A stretch of DNA of 64,000 nucleotides from Impatiens glandulifera (taxonomy: Eukaryota; Streptophyta; Magnoliopsida; Ericales; Balsaminaceae): assembly GCF_907164915.1 (NCBI RefSeq), contig NC_061863.1, positions 2,975,840 to 3,039,839 on the forward strand, written 5' to 3'. The notes under the pieces were generated by a model, which saw only the letters and a program-made list of their open reading frames with translations, had not been told where the DNA came from and did not search any database. The position numbers and the translations under genes were made by a program. Positions 37,328-48,289 of the stretch are shown here, in pieces; position 1 is the stretch's first letter; the number at the start of each line of letters is the position of its first letter.

Positions 37328-38410
37328 TTAAAATTGAGAAGAGTGGTTGGGGACAGGAGGTGAACGTCGACTGCAGATAAACTTGTGAAGTTGTTCGAGA
37401 ATTTTAGGTGTACTAGTGTTGTAGCATAAAATATTGAAATTAGAGAGATTTGTACAGCATTTTTCATTGACAGGTGTTCTCCTGAATACTCCATAATATA
37501 TTTGCTTTCCACAACCAGTTAAAGCTTTCATTGCTGACCGACAAATAGGCGTACGAAACAATGGCATTATAGGTTTGGGAGGTGATGGAAATGCAGGTGG
37601 GGTTTTAGGTGTTCTTCCAAACCACCATGACCTTTTGGGTGGTGATGGGAATGCAGGTGGGGTTTTAGGTGTTCTTCCAAACCACCATGACCTTTTGGGT
37701 GGTGATGGGAACGCAGGTGGGGTTTTAGGTGTTCTTCCAAACCACCATGACCTTTTGGGTGGTGATGGGAATGCAGGTGGGGTGCTAGGTGTTCCTTCAG
37801 ACCATGAGCTTTTGGGCGGTGATGGGAATGTAGGTGGGGTTTTAGGTGTTCCTCCAAACCACCATGACCTTTTCGGTGGTGATGGGAATGCAGGTGGGGT
37901 TTTAGGTGTTCCTCCAAACCACCATGACCTTTTGGGTGGTGATTGGAATGCAGGTGGGGTGCTAGGTGTTCCTTCAGACCATGAGCTTTTGGGCGGTGAT
38001 GGGAATGTAGGTGGGGTTTTAGGTGTTCCTCCAAACCACCATGACCTTTTCGGTGGTGATGGGAATGCAGGTGGGGTTTTAGGTGTTCCTCCAAACCACC
38101 ATGACCTTTTGGGTGGTGATTGGAATGCAGGTGGGGTGCTAGGTGTTCCTTCATACCATGAGCTTTTGGGCGGTGATGGGAATATAGGTGGGGTTTTAGG
38201 TGTTCCTCCAAACCACCATGACCTTTTGGGTGGTGATGGGAATGCAGGTGGGGTTTTAGGTGTTCCTCCAAACCATGAGATTTTGGACGGTAATGGCAAT
38301 GTAGAGTTGGGTGGTTTTCCATGTTCAAATAGAGATGCATGCGCTGACTTGAGTGAAGGGAAAACAATTATGAAGGCTATTATTACAATTATCAAACTCT
38401 TTGAATTCAT
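37328..38410 (-). CDS. Secreted prolamin-like (ECA1/EC1-type) Cys-rich protein, 12-repeat Pro/Trp-rich linker
   Basis: 360 residues, single exon, the longest paralog. Signal peptide about 1-25, then 12 linker repeats (residues about 43-287). A 59-residue trimer (SWWFGG..AFPSPPKR, SWWFGG..TFPSPPKS, SWSEGTPSTPPAFQSPPKR) occurs three times, followed by three near-identical SWWFGRTPKTPPAFPSPPKR units. Cys at 290, 300, 318, 319, 329 and 346 give C-x9-C-x17-CC-x9-C-x16-C. The domain differs clearly from genes 1-3 (YNTSTPKILEQLHKF, tail SPPVPNHSSQF). Nearly every repeat ends in a Lys-Arg or Lys-Ser before Ser-Trp. The linker is the likely donor of the gene 1 linker. Secreted, possibly with proline hydroxylation and glycosylation in the wall; that and any peptide processing are inference. 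Confidence 0.83.
   Translation of the reverse strand: MNSKSLIIVIIAFIIVFPSLKSAHASLFEHGKPPNSTLPLPSKISWFGGTPKTPPAFPSPPKRSWWFGGTPKTPPIFPSPPKSSWYEGTPSTPPAFQSPPKRSWWFGGTPKTPPAFPSPPKRSWWFGGTPKTPPTFPSPPKSSWSEGTPSTPPAFQSPPKRSWWFGGTPKTPPAFPSPPKRSWWFGGTPKTPPTFPSPPKSSWSEGTPSTPPAFPSPPKRSWWFGRTPKTPPAFPSPPKRSWWFGRTPKTPPAFPSPPKRSWWFGRTPKTPPAFPSPPKPIMPLFRTPICRSAMKALTGCGKQIYYGVFRRTPVNEKCCTNLSNFNILCYNTSTPKILEQLHKFICSRRSPPVPNHSSQF
37578..38282 (-). repeat. 57/60-bp coding minisatellite, 12 copies, 177-bp higher-order repeat
   Basis: Same family as 819-1359. The homogenised GRTPKTPP units at the 3' end of the linker, absent in gene 1, point to separate recent expansion. Confidence 0.92.
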
Positions 38411-38469
38411 TTCTAAACAATTAGTATGAATATTTTGAGTTTGATGATATGATATGACTCTATGTGTCT

Positions 38470-38478
38470 TCTTTTATA
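38470..38478 (-). promoter_or_regulatory. TATA box of gene 4
   Basis: TATAAAAGA on the minus strand, 60-68 bp before the ATG. Confidence 0.7.
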
Positions 38479-39340
38479 GTAGAGGTAGATTAAGAACCCA
38501 TATAAAGAAAGAAAGTACTAATATCAAGATTATAATAATTCTAATAAAAATTTATTTTAAGCCATTTTCAAAATACTTAAATTTTCTTCACTTTTGTTTT
38601 TTACTTTGAAGTGTAATTCATATTACTTTTGTTTTTACTTTGAAGTGTAATTCATATTTGTATAATATGCAAAATAAAAAAGAGAAAGAAAAATGTACGC
38701 GTTTAAAAATGTTCGTCCCGTAGAAACTATTTTTTTACCACTCTTAAGAAATAAATTTTAAATATTAATATCTCTTCAAAAATTGAAATAAAATTAAATC
38801 AAATCGAGGAATGATTTAAAAATGAGTTTTAGACTAAAGAGTATCCACCTAAATTTTCTTACAAAATTAGAAGAAAAAAAAGTAAATTATTGTTGCGTAT
38901 AACAATAATGACTTTGAAAAATAGATTATTTAAGTGTTTGGTACTTAATTACATGTGGGTCTTAATTACATGTGGGTATTGGTGTTGTGTGTAATATGTC
39001 CGTTAAAAACAGGCCATACTCGCAATTGTTTGAAAATATTTTACATTTATTTTATCCTTTTATTTGATTTTAAGTATAATACTTATTATTTACAAATAAA
39101 TAAACACATACTTTGAACTTAAAAAATAAGAGAAATTAAAAAATTTATATCCAAAAATTAATTTTATGATTATAAATAAATCAATCCACAATTTTTTTAG
39201 AGTTTTTATATGAGGGATAAAAAATTAAAATTAAATATTTAAAAATGAACCCAAAGATTTATTTTTATTAAAAATATTAAATTTTATTTTATTTTATTTT
39301 TTAATTTTTTAAAAATGGTTCAAAAGACATTTAAATGTAA
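38479..39340. other. Upstream spacer of gene 4
   Basis: Homologous to 1550-2500 but without the SINE. A ~34-bp tandem copy (TTACTTTGAAGTGTAATTC, 38602 and 38636) is local. No gene. Confidence 0.45.
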
Positions 39341-39344
39341 AAAA

Positions 39345-39610
39345 TAAGAAAATAAAATAAAATTGAAACAAACATTGGGTCGTGGGTTGGTTAGCCAACC
39401 TAATCTTCAACCTCTTGTTGCGGTAAATTATGCGGTTTTCGATTCTATTAGCGGTTTTCATTTCGAAGATCCCGTCTTTAAGGGTGGTTTGTGCGATCTA
39501 AAATTGATCGGTCTCATGTCTTACCTTCCTCACATGCTCCCGCGAAAGGAGACGATGGATTCCATATAGGCACGACCCAAGCATTGTTTTAGAAGAAAAA
39601 AAACTTTTTT
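39345..39610 (+). other. Unidentified GC-richer insert with 68-codon frame
   Basis: This stretch has no counterpart in other units and has a base composition unlike its surroundings. A frame at 39363-39569 (LQPLVAVNYAVFDSISGFHF..) ends in TAG, and codon-like sequence continues briefly. I do not recognise it. It could be a captured gene fragment or an internal piece of an element. Confidence 0.3.
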
Positions 39611-40039
39611 TGTGTAGGATATTAGTTGTGTTGGGAAAAACCCTGACAGAAATACAAAAGAAGAAAACAAACAAAAGAACACACCGAATTTGATAACGGA
39701 GTTCGGCCAAAATGTTTCATACGTCTCCGAGCACTAAGGTTATCAATTAATAGAAGAAGAGATACAAGTATTAGGTGCAATAAACCAAAGAGGGGAGAGT
39801 TTCTTTTATAGGCTAAGAAATTTTCTCACTCTCATCATCTTCCGATGTGAGATTCTATTCTAATTGTGAATATAGTTTCTTTTATATACTAATAAACTTT
39901 TTTCACTCCCATCATCTTCTGATGTGGAATTTTAATTGTGCCAAAATCAACAAATCTCCACCTTGGCACAATATCCAAATACAAATCTTCATTATTAAAA
40001 AAATAGTTCTTAAATGCTTCCAATTGGCGCTCTTCAGGG

Positions 40040-40500
40040 CCGACTCAAACAGGGAATATGTTTACCAAATCTAAACAATGTTTAGATTTGGATTTTCCCC
40101 TGTCTTTCATCTCGAACTCTTTACCCACTTGATCCTTTAATTTATCAATTTCATATTGGCTCTTTGATTCTATCAACATATCATCAACGTACAAGCGTAG
40201 ATAGATATAAGACTCATTTTGCAATTTATGCAAATACACACATGAATTGAATCTGCTTCTTGTGTACTTGTGCTTCATTATAAACTTATCAATTTGCTTG
40301 TACTATTGTCTCAACGATTGCTTCAACCCGTACAATGATTTGTTCAACTTGCAAACTCAATTTTCTTAATCAGCAACTTTGAATCCACCTGGTTGATAAA
40401 TGTAGATTTCCTCGTTCAAATGACCATGTATGCCTGCGGTCTTCACATCTGGTTGAGCTAGCTCCAAATTCATCTACGCTACCAAGGAAATAATATTCTA
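40040..40500 (-). pseudogene. Copia RT remnant, C-terminally deleted
   Basis: Shows VYLHKLQNESYIYLRLYVDDM with the catalytic YVDD and the following FEMKD motif, then leaves recognisable RT at about 40075. The ILGMQI region, connection domain and RNase H expected next are absent, and the polypurine tract follows within about 120 bp. Confidence 0.82.
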
Positions 40501-41099
40501 ATGGAAGAGTGTTTAAAAATAGGAAAAAATATCTCATTATAATCAACTCTTTCCTTCTGAGCGTAGTTTTTAGCTACCAATTTTGCATTGTATCAAATTT
40601 TTTTGGGAAATCTTTCTTTCTTAGCAAAGATCCATTTACAACCAATAACCTTCTTCCCTTTTGGTAGATGCGTCAACTTGCATGTCTCAATCTTCTGAAG
40701 AGATTGCATCTCATCTTCCATAACACCTCTCCTTTTTCCATTTTCAGTACTTCGATTGACATCTGGAAAAGTGGATGGAACATCATCTATGAATAGAAGT
40801 GCATAGGCGCCATGTCAACAAACTGACCTAGTTTTGAAGAACTCGTCTTGGTCTGTTCACAACAATTGATTCACTTTGTTGTGAAGGTTCTTAGGTTAAA
40901 ACCTCTTCTTCATTTGACTCTTCGTCTATCATCGGAGATTCAATTATAGTTGGGCTTATCTTTATCTACTTAAACTTTACATGTTGCTGAGTACAATCAA
41001 TTTTATCTAGTGTTACCTTATTCAACATTGAATAATAGTCAAAAGTAACATCTCTACTGATAATAGTTTTCTTTGAATCCAAACACTAGAGGCGATAAC

Positions 41100-41880
41100 C
41101 TTCAACTCCAGTAGTAAGCCCCATAAAAAGAGCCTTCTTTCCTCGTGGATTCAACTTTGAATCAACTACATGATAATATGCAGTAGAACCAAAAATATGC
41201 AAAAAAATCATAATTAGTTGCAGGTTTTTCAGACCATGCCTCTAATGGAATCTTGCCACCAAGTGCAGATGATGGTAGACGATTTACCAAATCTTGAGCA
41301 TATGATACAACTTCTGCCCAAAATTTCCTATCTAATCCAGCATTAGACAACATACATCGAACTTTCTCCACCAATGTTCTATTCATACGTTCTGATACTC
41401 CATTATGCTGTGGTGTTTTTCTGATTATGAAGTGTCGAACTATGCCACACTCTTGGCATAACTTCTAGAATGAACATTCTCGTATTCTCCACCGTTATCA
41501 GTCCGGAGAATTTTGATCTTTCTTCTTGTCTCGTCTTCAACTTGAGTTTTTCATTGAAGAAAAATCTCACACACTTCATCTTTGTTCTTCATAGTAAACA
41601 CTCATACTTTTCTGAAAAAATCATCAATAAAAGTAACAAAATAATGTCTACCTCCAAGAGATGGAGTCTTGACAGGTCCCCAGACATCTGAGTGCACATA
41701 GTCCAAAATACCCTTGGTGTTATGGATAGTAGTGCCAAATTTTACTCCCCTTTGTTTTCCCAGAATACAATGTTCACAAAAATCTAATTTACAAACTTTT
41801 GTACCTTTTAACAATCTTTGTTTGACAAGAGTTTGTATAGATTTCTCACCAGAATGCCCCAATCAAATATGCCATAACTT
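41100..41880 (-). pseudogene. Copia integrase remnant
   Basis: GHSGEKSIQTL and CEHCILGKQ form the zinc-binding region. DYVHSDVWGP and FIDDFFRK carry the core. NGVSERMNRTL with catalytic Glu lies near 41385-41410. Frame breaks separate these segments. Confidence 0.82.
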
Positions 41881-41936
41881 TGTTGCCTCTAATTCCTTAC
41901 TGCTCCCGGAAATTGATACACATGATGTCCCATTAA

Positions 41937-43190
41937 CTATACTACCTTGATAGTAATATAAATTATACTTTTCCTGATAGTTTTCAACATCACTAGCGCT
42001 CCAAAGATTACCTTAAGAATTTCATTTTCCATTTTCACATGTAAACCTTCTGACTCTAAGACCCCCAAAGAAATGAGATTCTTTTTCATATTTGGTATGT
42101 ACCGAACATCTCTGATAATTCTGGTGGATCTGTCATCATTTTTCAGTTTGATTGAATCTATCCCTTTTATTTGACATGTACTAGCATCTCCCATGTAAAC
42201 AACTCCACCATCTAGTTCCTTAAAATCAAAGAACCACTTTCGAATTGGTGTCATATGATAAGTGCAGACTGAGTCCAATATCCACGCGTCAGAATGTGAT
42301 GTTGTGTGTGACATCGATAAAAAAATATTCTAAATCTGCATCACCTTTGTTTTCTGCAACATTTGCATCTTTAGAATCTTTCTCTTTATTCTTCAACTTT
42401 GGGCATTTAATCTTCTAATTTCATTTCTCACGACAGAAAGAACATTCATCTTTGGCAACTCTACTTTCAGATCTTCCTCCTTTCCCTTTTGATTTGTTTT
42501 GCTGACGGCCCCTGACCATCAATGCTTCATCTGCTGTACCTATTTTTGTTTTTCCTTTTATCACTCTTTCTCAATTCGTGACTATATAAAACAGAACTTA
42601 CAGCATCAAGAGAAACATTTCTCTTCCCATGAAGTAACATTGTTTCTAAGTGTTAAAATTCATCAGGAAGGGACGATAGCAACATGAAAACAAGATCTTC
42701 ATCCTCAAACTTAACATCAAGGTTTAACAGATCTTCTAATAATTTATTAAACTTAGTTATATGTTCATTCATAGTAGTACCTGACTGGTAATCAAACTGG
42801 ACGCTTCTTCATAAGGAGCTTATTCTAACCACTCTTCTTCAGAAATTTGTCTCAAATGCTTGCCACAGTTTCTATGCAGAAGTTTCGTTCTTCACGGCAT
42901 ACTTCTACTCTTTAGACAAGCACGATCGAATCGTTCTGCACGTCAATTGATTCATGATACTCCATTCTTTTTCTTCTATACCATCTGACTTTTCGACCTC
43001 AATAGCAACATCTAGACCCTGTTAAAAAAGACAATCTAGAACATCACCTTGCCACATGCCGAAATATCCAGTTCCATCAAAGATTTCTACCACAAACTTT
43101 AAATTCGATATCGGTGTCCTCTTCTAAGATGACGAAGGAATTTATGCCACTTTTGAAGACTCAGCCGCCATGCCAAGCACGAACCTTCGG
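41937..43190 (-). pseudogene. Copia gag and protease remnant
   Basis: Protease motif reads WILDSVCTYHMTP where family members have DSG, so the catalytic turn Gly is Val. Downstream VRYIPNMKKNLISLG is typical pre-integrase sequence. Gag lies right of 42320 with a degraded zinc knuckle and several frame breaks. Confidence 0.78.
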
Positions 43191-43532
43191 CTCTGATACC
43201 ACTTGTTGGGAAAAACCTGATAGAAATACAAAATAAGAAACAAACAAAAAAACACATTAATAGAATTTGATAACGGAGTTCAGACAAAATATTGTCTACG
43301 TATCCGAGCACTATCAATTAATAAGAAGAAGAAGAGATACAAGTCTTGTGTGCAATAAACCAAAGAGGGGAAAGTTTCTTTATAGGCTAAGAAACTTCTC
43401 CCACTCCCATCATCTTCCAATGTAGAATTCTATTCTAATTGTGAATATAGTTTTTTTTATATAATAAGAAACTTCTTTCACTCCCAACATCTTCCGATGT
43501 AGGATTCTAATTGTGCCAAAAATAAAAAGTTG

Positions 43533-43958
43533 GTGATACTTTTTTAGTCTTTCATTTCTTAGTTGTAGAGAAGGCGAAATAATCGAATCTGGAGTTATAT
43601 TTCTTGAATAATTTAGTCATTAGGTATAACTAAATCGAGTAAATATTTTTTTAAGAGGTCGAATTTTATGAGAGAGTGTTTATAGCCCATGTCGCAACCT
43701 GACAAAACAATGCTTTGGATATGTTGTATTGAACTAGGATGTACTAATCAAAACCTTTGGCTTATTATGGATAACTGTATGATATTTCTCACTTTCATAA
43801 CTTTAAATTTAAATAAAATTCTTTGTCACTTAAACTACTTCTAATCTGATTATAGGAGAATTTATATAAGAAACAAAATGAAACCAATAAACTAAGACAA
43901 GAGATTATCAAATGTGCCAAAAGAGAAATGGTTACATTGAATCAAACACATAGAATAG
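43533..43958. other. U4 spacer between two LTR elements
   Basis: Homologous to 2685-3110 of U1, with no gene. It shows that both retroelements landed inside ordinary U4 spacer. Confidence 0.6.
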
Positions 43959-44511
43959 TGTTACGACCTATTAGTGTCACGGTCCATTCAAGGTAATGTC
44001 GAGGTTCATTAAATTCTAGGTCTCACAGTGCGATAATCTTCCTAGTCGAAGAGAGGCTCAATCGCCTAAGTATGCTCAATCACCTAAGTATGCCAAATCC
44101 AAGGAATGTTCTATTTGAAAGAATGTGTTATATTAGTGCATCATCAATTGACAGTTAAAAGGCATGTGCTATAGTAGTGCGTCGTTAATTGACAGTTAAA
44201 AGGCATGTGCTAAATTATTGGATAATTAATTGACAGTTAAAATGAATGTGCTAAATTAGTGCGTCATTAATGTTGTACTTATAATAAGTCTTATAAATAC
44301 CTCGAATGTATTACATTGTAATTATCAAGTATTCAAATAATACAATTCTTATTCTCAAGATCTTTCTCTCTCTAAGTGTTTTTCTTGCATTGTTTAAAAG
44401 GCTTACTAACTATAAATTTAGTCGATCTAGCTTAGTGCCACGGGTCGAGTTTCATCCCGTGACAAGTGGTATTAGAACCATGTTTGTGTTTCCGCATTCA
44501 AGCTACAAGAG

Positions 44512-46071
44512 ATGAATTCAAGTTCTACCATCATTAAGGTTCTGATCGGCCAACATGAGGACAAGGGATACAAGAGGGATAAGTCTTTCGAGAGAGGTGA
44601 TGCCATGGAAGCGCAGGTGGCCCGACTTGAAGAAAGCATGAGCGAGCACCAAGAAGTTCTCGAAGTGTTTAGCGTGGTGGCCGATATAGTGACGGTGTTA
44701 GAGATTGAAGGCGAAAACCTAAAGAATGAAGTCATGCAAATTATTCACAACTTGAATCGTAGCATTCCGGACGAAGTGCTTGGAATGGTTTTAGGTGATG
44801 TTAATGTCATTCGTAATGAAGTGCTCGAGACAATCCATGAAGAAGTCCAAACAACAATCGACGCCTTTCGAAGGGAGGCGATGCGGAGGCTTGAGGCGAT
44901 CGAAGGTTGGATTGGGTGGAATGGAGGAAGGGAAATTCGAGGTGTGGCACCACATCGAATAGATGTTCCCAAACCAACTCCGTTCAAGGGCTCAAGGAGT
45001 GCAAGGGAAGTGGAGGACTTCCTATAGAACATGGAAAGGTACTTTCGGGCATCAAACATACTCGAGGATCGTATCAAGTTGCAAATGGTCACATTCTTCC
45101 TAGTAGAAATAGCGTTATTGTGGTGGAGGAGACGTGAAACATACATTGAACGAGGCACGTTACAGATGGAAACATGGGAGGACTTTAAGACGGAGTTCAA
45201 ACACCAATTCTTCCCCAAAAATTCTGACTTTGAAGCTCGGAAGTGGCTAAGTCAACTTGCACACACCAAGTCCATCATCGAGTATGTCAAAGAGTTTCAA
45301 GAATTGATACTCGAGTTATCTAGTCTCATAGAACATGAGGCACTATTCGCCTTTGTTAACGGCTTAAAAACATGAGAACAATAAGAGTTACAAAGGGCCA
45401 AGGTGCATAATATCTCCGAGATAATTGTGGTTGCGGAGAGACTGATTGAGCTAAAAGTGTCTATGGATAGAACACAGTTCAATAAAGACAACAATGAAAA
45501 AGGAGGGGGAGACCGCCAACCCAAGAAGTGGTATCCAAACAACAATTTGGGAAGGAAAACCGACGAATCGGGTAAGCCAAGAACTTGTCACATTTGTGGT
45601 GCTACCAACCACATAAAGTTCATGTGCCCGTTCAAAGGTAAAAATGTTGCGGTAGTTCGAGAAACTGAGTCCTCCGATGAGGAAGAAGGGACTCAACTTG
45701 GATCCTTAAAACTTCTCAATGTTGTTAAGGCTAGTGTTGTTGAGCTAATCAAGGGAATAAAGAGGGGCTCAATGTTTGTGGAGGCCTTTATCGGGGAAAA
45801 GCGTGTCAAAGCACTAGTCGATATTGGATCTACCCACAACTTCATGCATGAAGGAGTGACTAAGGCGTTGGGTCTCCACATAAGTCCAATAAGGGAGACT
45901 ATCAAGTTTGTTAATACAATAGCCAAGCCAGTGATCGGGGATGCTATGAAAGTACACATCAGGATCGAAGACTTGAAAGGAATGGTCTCGTTTACGTTAG
46001 TCCCTATGGATGACTACGATGTAATGTTGGGACTACAGTGGTTCGATCAGGTATGTGAAAGACTAGTGTGA
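44512..46071 (+). pseudogene. Gypsy gag-protease polyprotein, interrupted
   Basis: Starts MNSSSTIIKVLIGQ, then a heptad-rich region, a retrotransposon gag core (TPFKGSRSAREVEDFL, YFRASNILEDRIKLQM, WEDFKTEFKHQFFP), a perfect zinc knuckle CHICGATNHIKFMC, and a protease-like ALVDIGSTHNFM followed by MDDYDVMLGLQW. In-frame stops interrupt at 45025 and 45373, and the protease DTGS/DSGS motif is DIGS. Otherwise the frame is open, so decay is recent or light. Reading order and frame agree across the stops. Confidence 0.85.
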
Positions 46072-46924
46072 TACCAACAAGAAGATAATTAAAGGGACTG
46101 GGCATTTTCTCGATAATGCAGTTCAGCCGAGGTTGCAAATGTGGTAAAGCGATATTTGCCACTTTTTGTCAGGATGGATGATGGAGACGGGTCCAAAGGA
46201 AAAGAGGAAGTACCCGAGAAAATCCAAATAGCGTGTGTGGAGGCCTTTAAGGGACTCAAGGCCAAAGACACTGCACAATCATCAACTCCACAATGTTAGG
46301 CCACATGTTACGTTGGTCAAAGTCAGTCCGCATTCACTCTCGTCAAATCCATAGGAAAGGAAGAAGATCTTACTCGGGCATCTTTGGACGAAGACACCAA
46401 GAAGATGAAGAGTATAGGTCCTAGGTCGAGTCGAGGATGGCCACGACTTAGGTGGGGTAGAATGCTAAGACTCATTAGTGTCACGACCCATTCAAGGGGA
46501 TGTCGAGGCTCATTAAATTATTGGCCTCACAATGTTCTAATCTTCCTAGCCTAAGGGAAGCTCAATCATCTAAGTAGGCCCAATCACCTAAGTAGGCCAA
46601 ATCCAATGAATAATCTAGTTGAAGGAATGTGCTATATTAGTGCATCATTAATTGACAGTTTAAAGGCATGTGCTATATCAGTGCGTCATTAATTGACAGT
46701 TAAAAGGCATTGCTAAATTAATGGATAATTAATTGGTAGTTTAAAAAATGTTCTAAATTAGTGCGTCATTAATATTGTAATTATAATAAGTCATATAAAT
46801 ACCTCAAAAGTATTACATTGTAATTACCAAGTATTCAAATAATACCATTCTTATTCTCAAATTCTTTCTCTCTCTATGTGTTCTTCTTGCATTGTCTAAA
46901 AGGCTTACTAGCTAGAACTTTAGT

Positions 46925-47008
46925 AGTTCTAGCTTAGTGCCACACGGGTCGAGTTTCATCCCGTGCCACACGGGTCGAGTTTCATCCCGTGCCACACGGG
47001 TCGAGTTT
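46925..47008 (+). repeat. 26-bp triplication at the end of the 3' LTR
   Basis: GCCACACGGGTCGAGTTTCA plus ATCCCGT occurs three times in the 3' LTR but once in the 5' LTR (44438-44460), so it arose after insertion. Confidence 0.9.
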
Positions 47009-47229
47009 CATCCCGTGACAATAGACTATCTTATTTAGATCTTCTCAAGATTATCTAAATCTATAAATTAATTTATGTGATGGGTAATTTTTCAAAACAT
47101 CATACATTAACACTTTAAAATCTTGTGTAATCTTCATGGGATCGCTTGATAGTCTTAACCCCATACCTTGTCCTCCTTTCGAATCCCAAGTGGGATTAAA
47201 AAATGAAATGTTGAAAAAAAATTCTTTAA

Positions 47230-47340
<111 letters not shown>

Positions 47341-48289
47341 GTAAGAGATGGTGTCTTCTTTGTAAAAATTGAACAATTAATTTTTTTCTAATGTTTGCAA
47401 GTAGCAGTAGTAGTTAGATATTCTCTTTTAATTTGTTTGTTGGATTATCTTGAATGATGATATGGAGTATTGGTTTTAAGAAACATATTATGACTTTCTT
47501 TTTCTATGGGTTATTTGATCATGGCTTTTGATGTTAAATCTAGACTTGTATTGTGACTTGTATTGTGTTATTAGTATTGGTTATTTTATTAAATTGGTGG
47601 CATCCATTCAAGAATGAGAAGGATGATACAAACAAGGTTCTCATTTTGGGGTTTACAATAAATTTGTGTGATTTCTTAAATATGTTTTATTGAATTGGAG
47701 TATTATGGCTTATTATGGAGGGACATTATTAACTTTAATATCAAACTTGAAAAGGTTGGAGATTTCAACAAACCTTTGTAATAAATTCATTCTTTGTGAG
47801 TTAATCTTAAACATGTCGTGGGTAATTAATAATACAAACGTAACATTTGCTTAGTGGAGATGATATCTTTTTTATTTGAAATTCTCGCTCAGACTGACTT
47901 ATTCCTTATAAGCTTTCGACGAAGGGAAGGCACCCACGGAGCGGTATATTTTCTGATATTCTCTTTAGTTGCGCAGTCGTCAAATTTTTTGATACGATAT
48001 CTATATTGTATACCCACCCCGAACTTGTGACCTCACAAAAGAGCATAAAATTAGATGGTTTATTTAATTACTATTTAAAGATGAATTGTTATTGGACATT
48101 AATTACTTTAAGGCTGTGTTTGATAACTATGGAATTGGCATTGGAGGGTCCAATTCCAATTCTTATGTTTGTTAGACACTTTAATATTAAGAATTGGAAT
48201 TGGAATTAGAATTCCAATGGAATTCAATATAGTGTAATTTGATAGTTCTCAATTCTAATATTTTTAGGTCGGAATTGTAATTCCAAATT
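47341..48289. other. Possible H3 3' UTR, then unrelated spacer
   Basis: 47341-47760 reads like a plant 3' UTR (T-rich, few stops in any pattern). A second AACAAACCTTTGT occurs at 47769, echoing the start of the H3 fragment. From 48115 (GGCTGTGTTTGATAACTATG) an element-like sequence with GGAATTGGAATTG palindromic pieces leads into the minisatellite. Confidence 0.4.

Larger units (their letters stand above)
39629..43527 (-). mobile_element. Internally deleted Ty1/Copia element (U4 only)
   Basis: 3899 bp, minus strand. Both LTRs are 324 bp (39629-39952 and 43204-43527), TGTTGGGAAAAACC at plus-strand left ends, target duplication AGTTG (39624-39628, 43528-43532). Primer-binding site TGGTATCAGAG (43191-43201, minus) and polypurine tract CAAGGTGGAGATT (39953-39965, minus) are in place. 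RNase H and the end of RT are missing. Confidence 0.93.
43959..47010 (+). mobile_element. Gag-only Gypsy-type LTR element (TR-GAG-like)
   Basis: LTRs 43959-44464 and 46463-47010, target duplication AATAG/ATAG, primer-binding site TGGTATTAGAACC at 44467-44479, polypurine tract GGTGGGGTAGAA before the 3' LTR. The interior encodes gag and protease only. RT, RNase H and integrase are absent, though a C-terminal tail (RSSRGWPRLRWGRM) precedes the polypurine tract. Each LTR holds about four ~43-bp tandem repeats (TTAATTGACAGTTAAAAGGC). Either deleted or a true gag-only family. Confidence 0.9.
36759..47220. repeat. Segmental duplication unit U4 (3'-truncated, heavily inserted)
   Basis: Homologous to U1-U3 around gene 4 and at 38411-39340, 43533-43958 and 47011-47220, with large insertions between. 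Homology stops near 47220, before the hAT-like element of the other units. Confidence 0.75.

Noticed and set aside
37567..38429. 266- and 284-codon frames overlapping gene 4
   Set aside because: Same repeat artefact; only the signal-peptide plus six-Cys frame is conserved in all five paralogs.
44745..45218. 157-codon minus-strand Ser-rich frame
   Set aside because: Antisense shadow of gag, which has recognisable gag and zinc-knuckle motifs.
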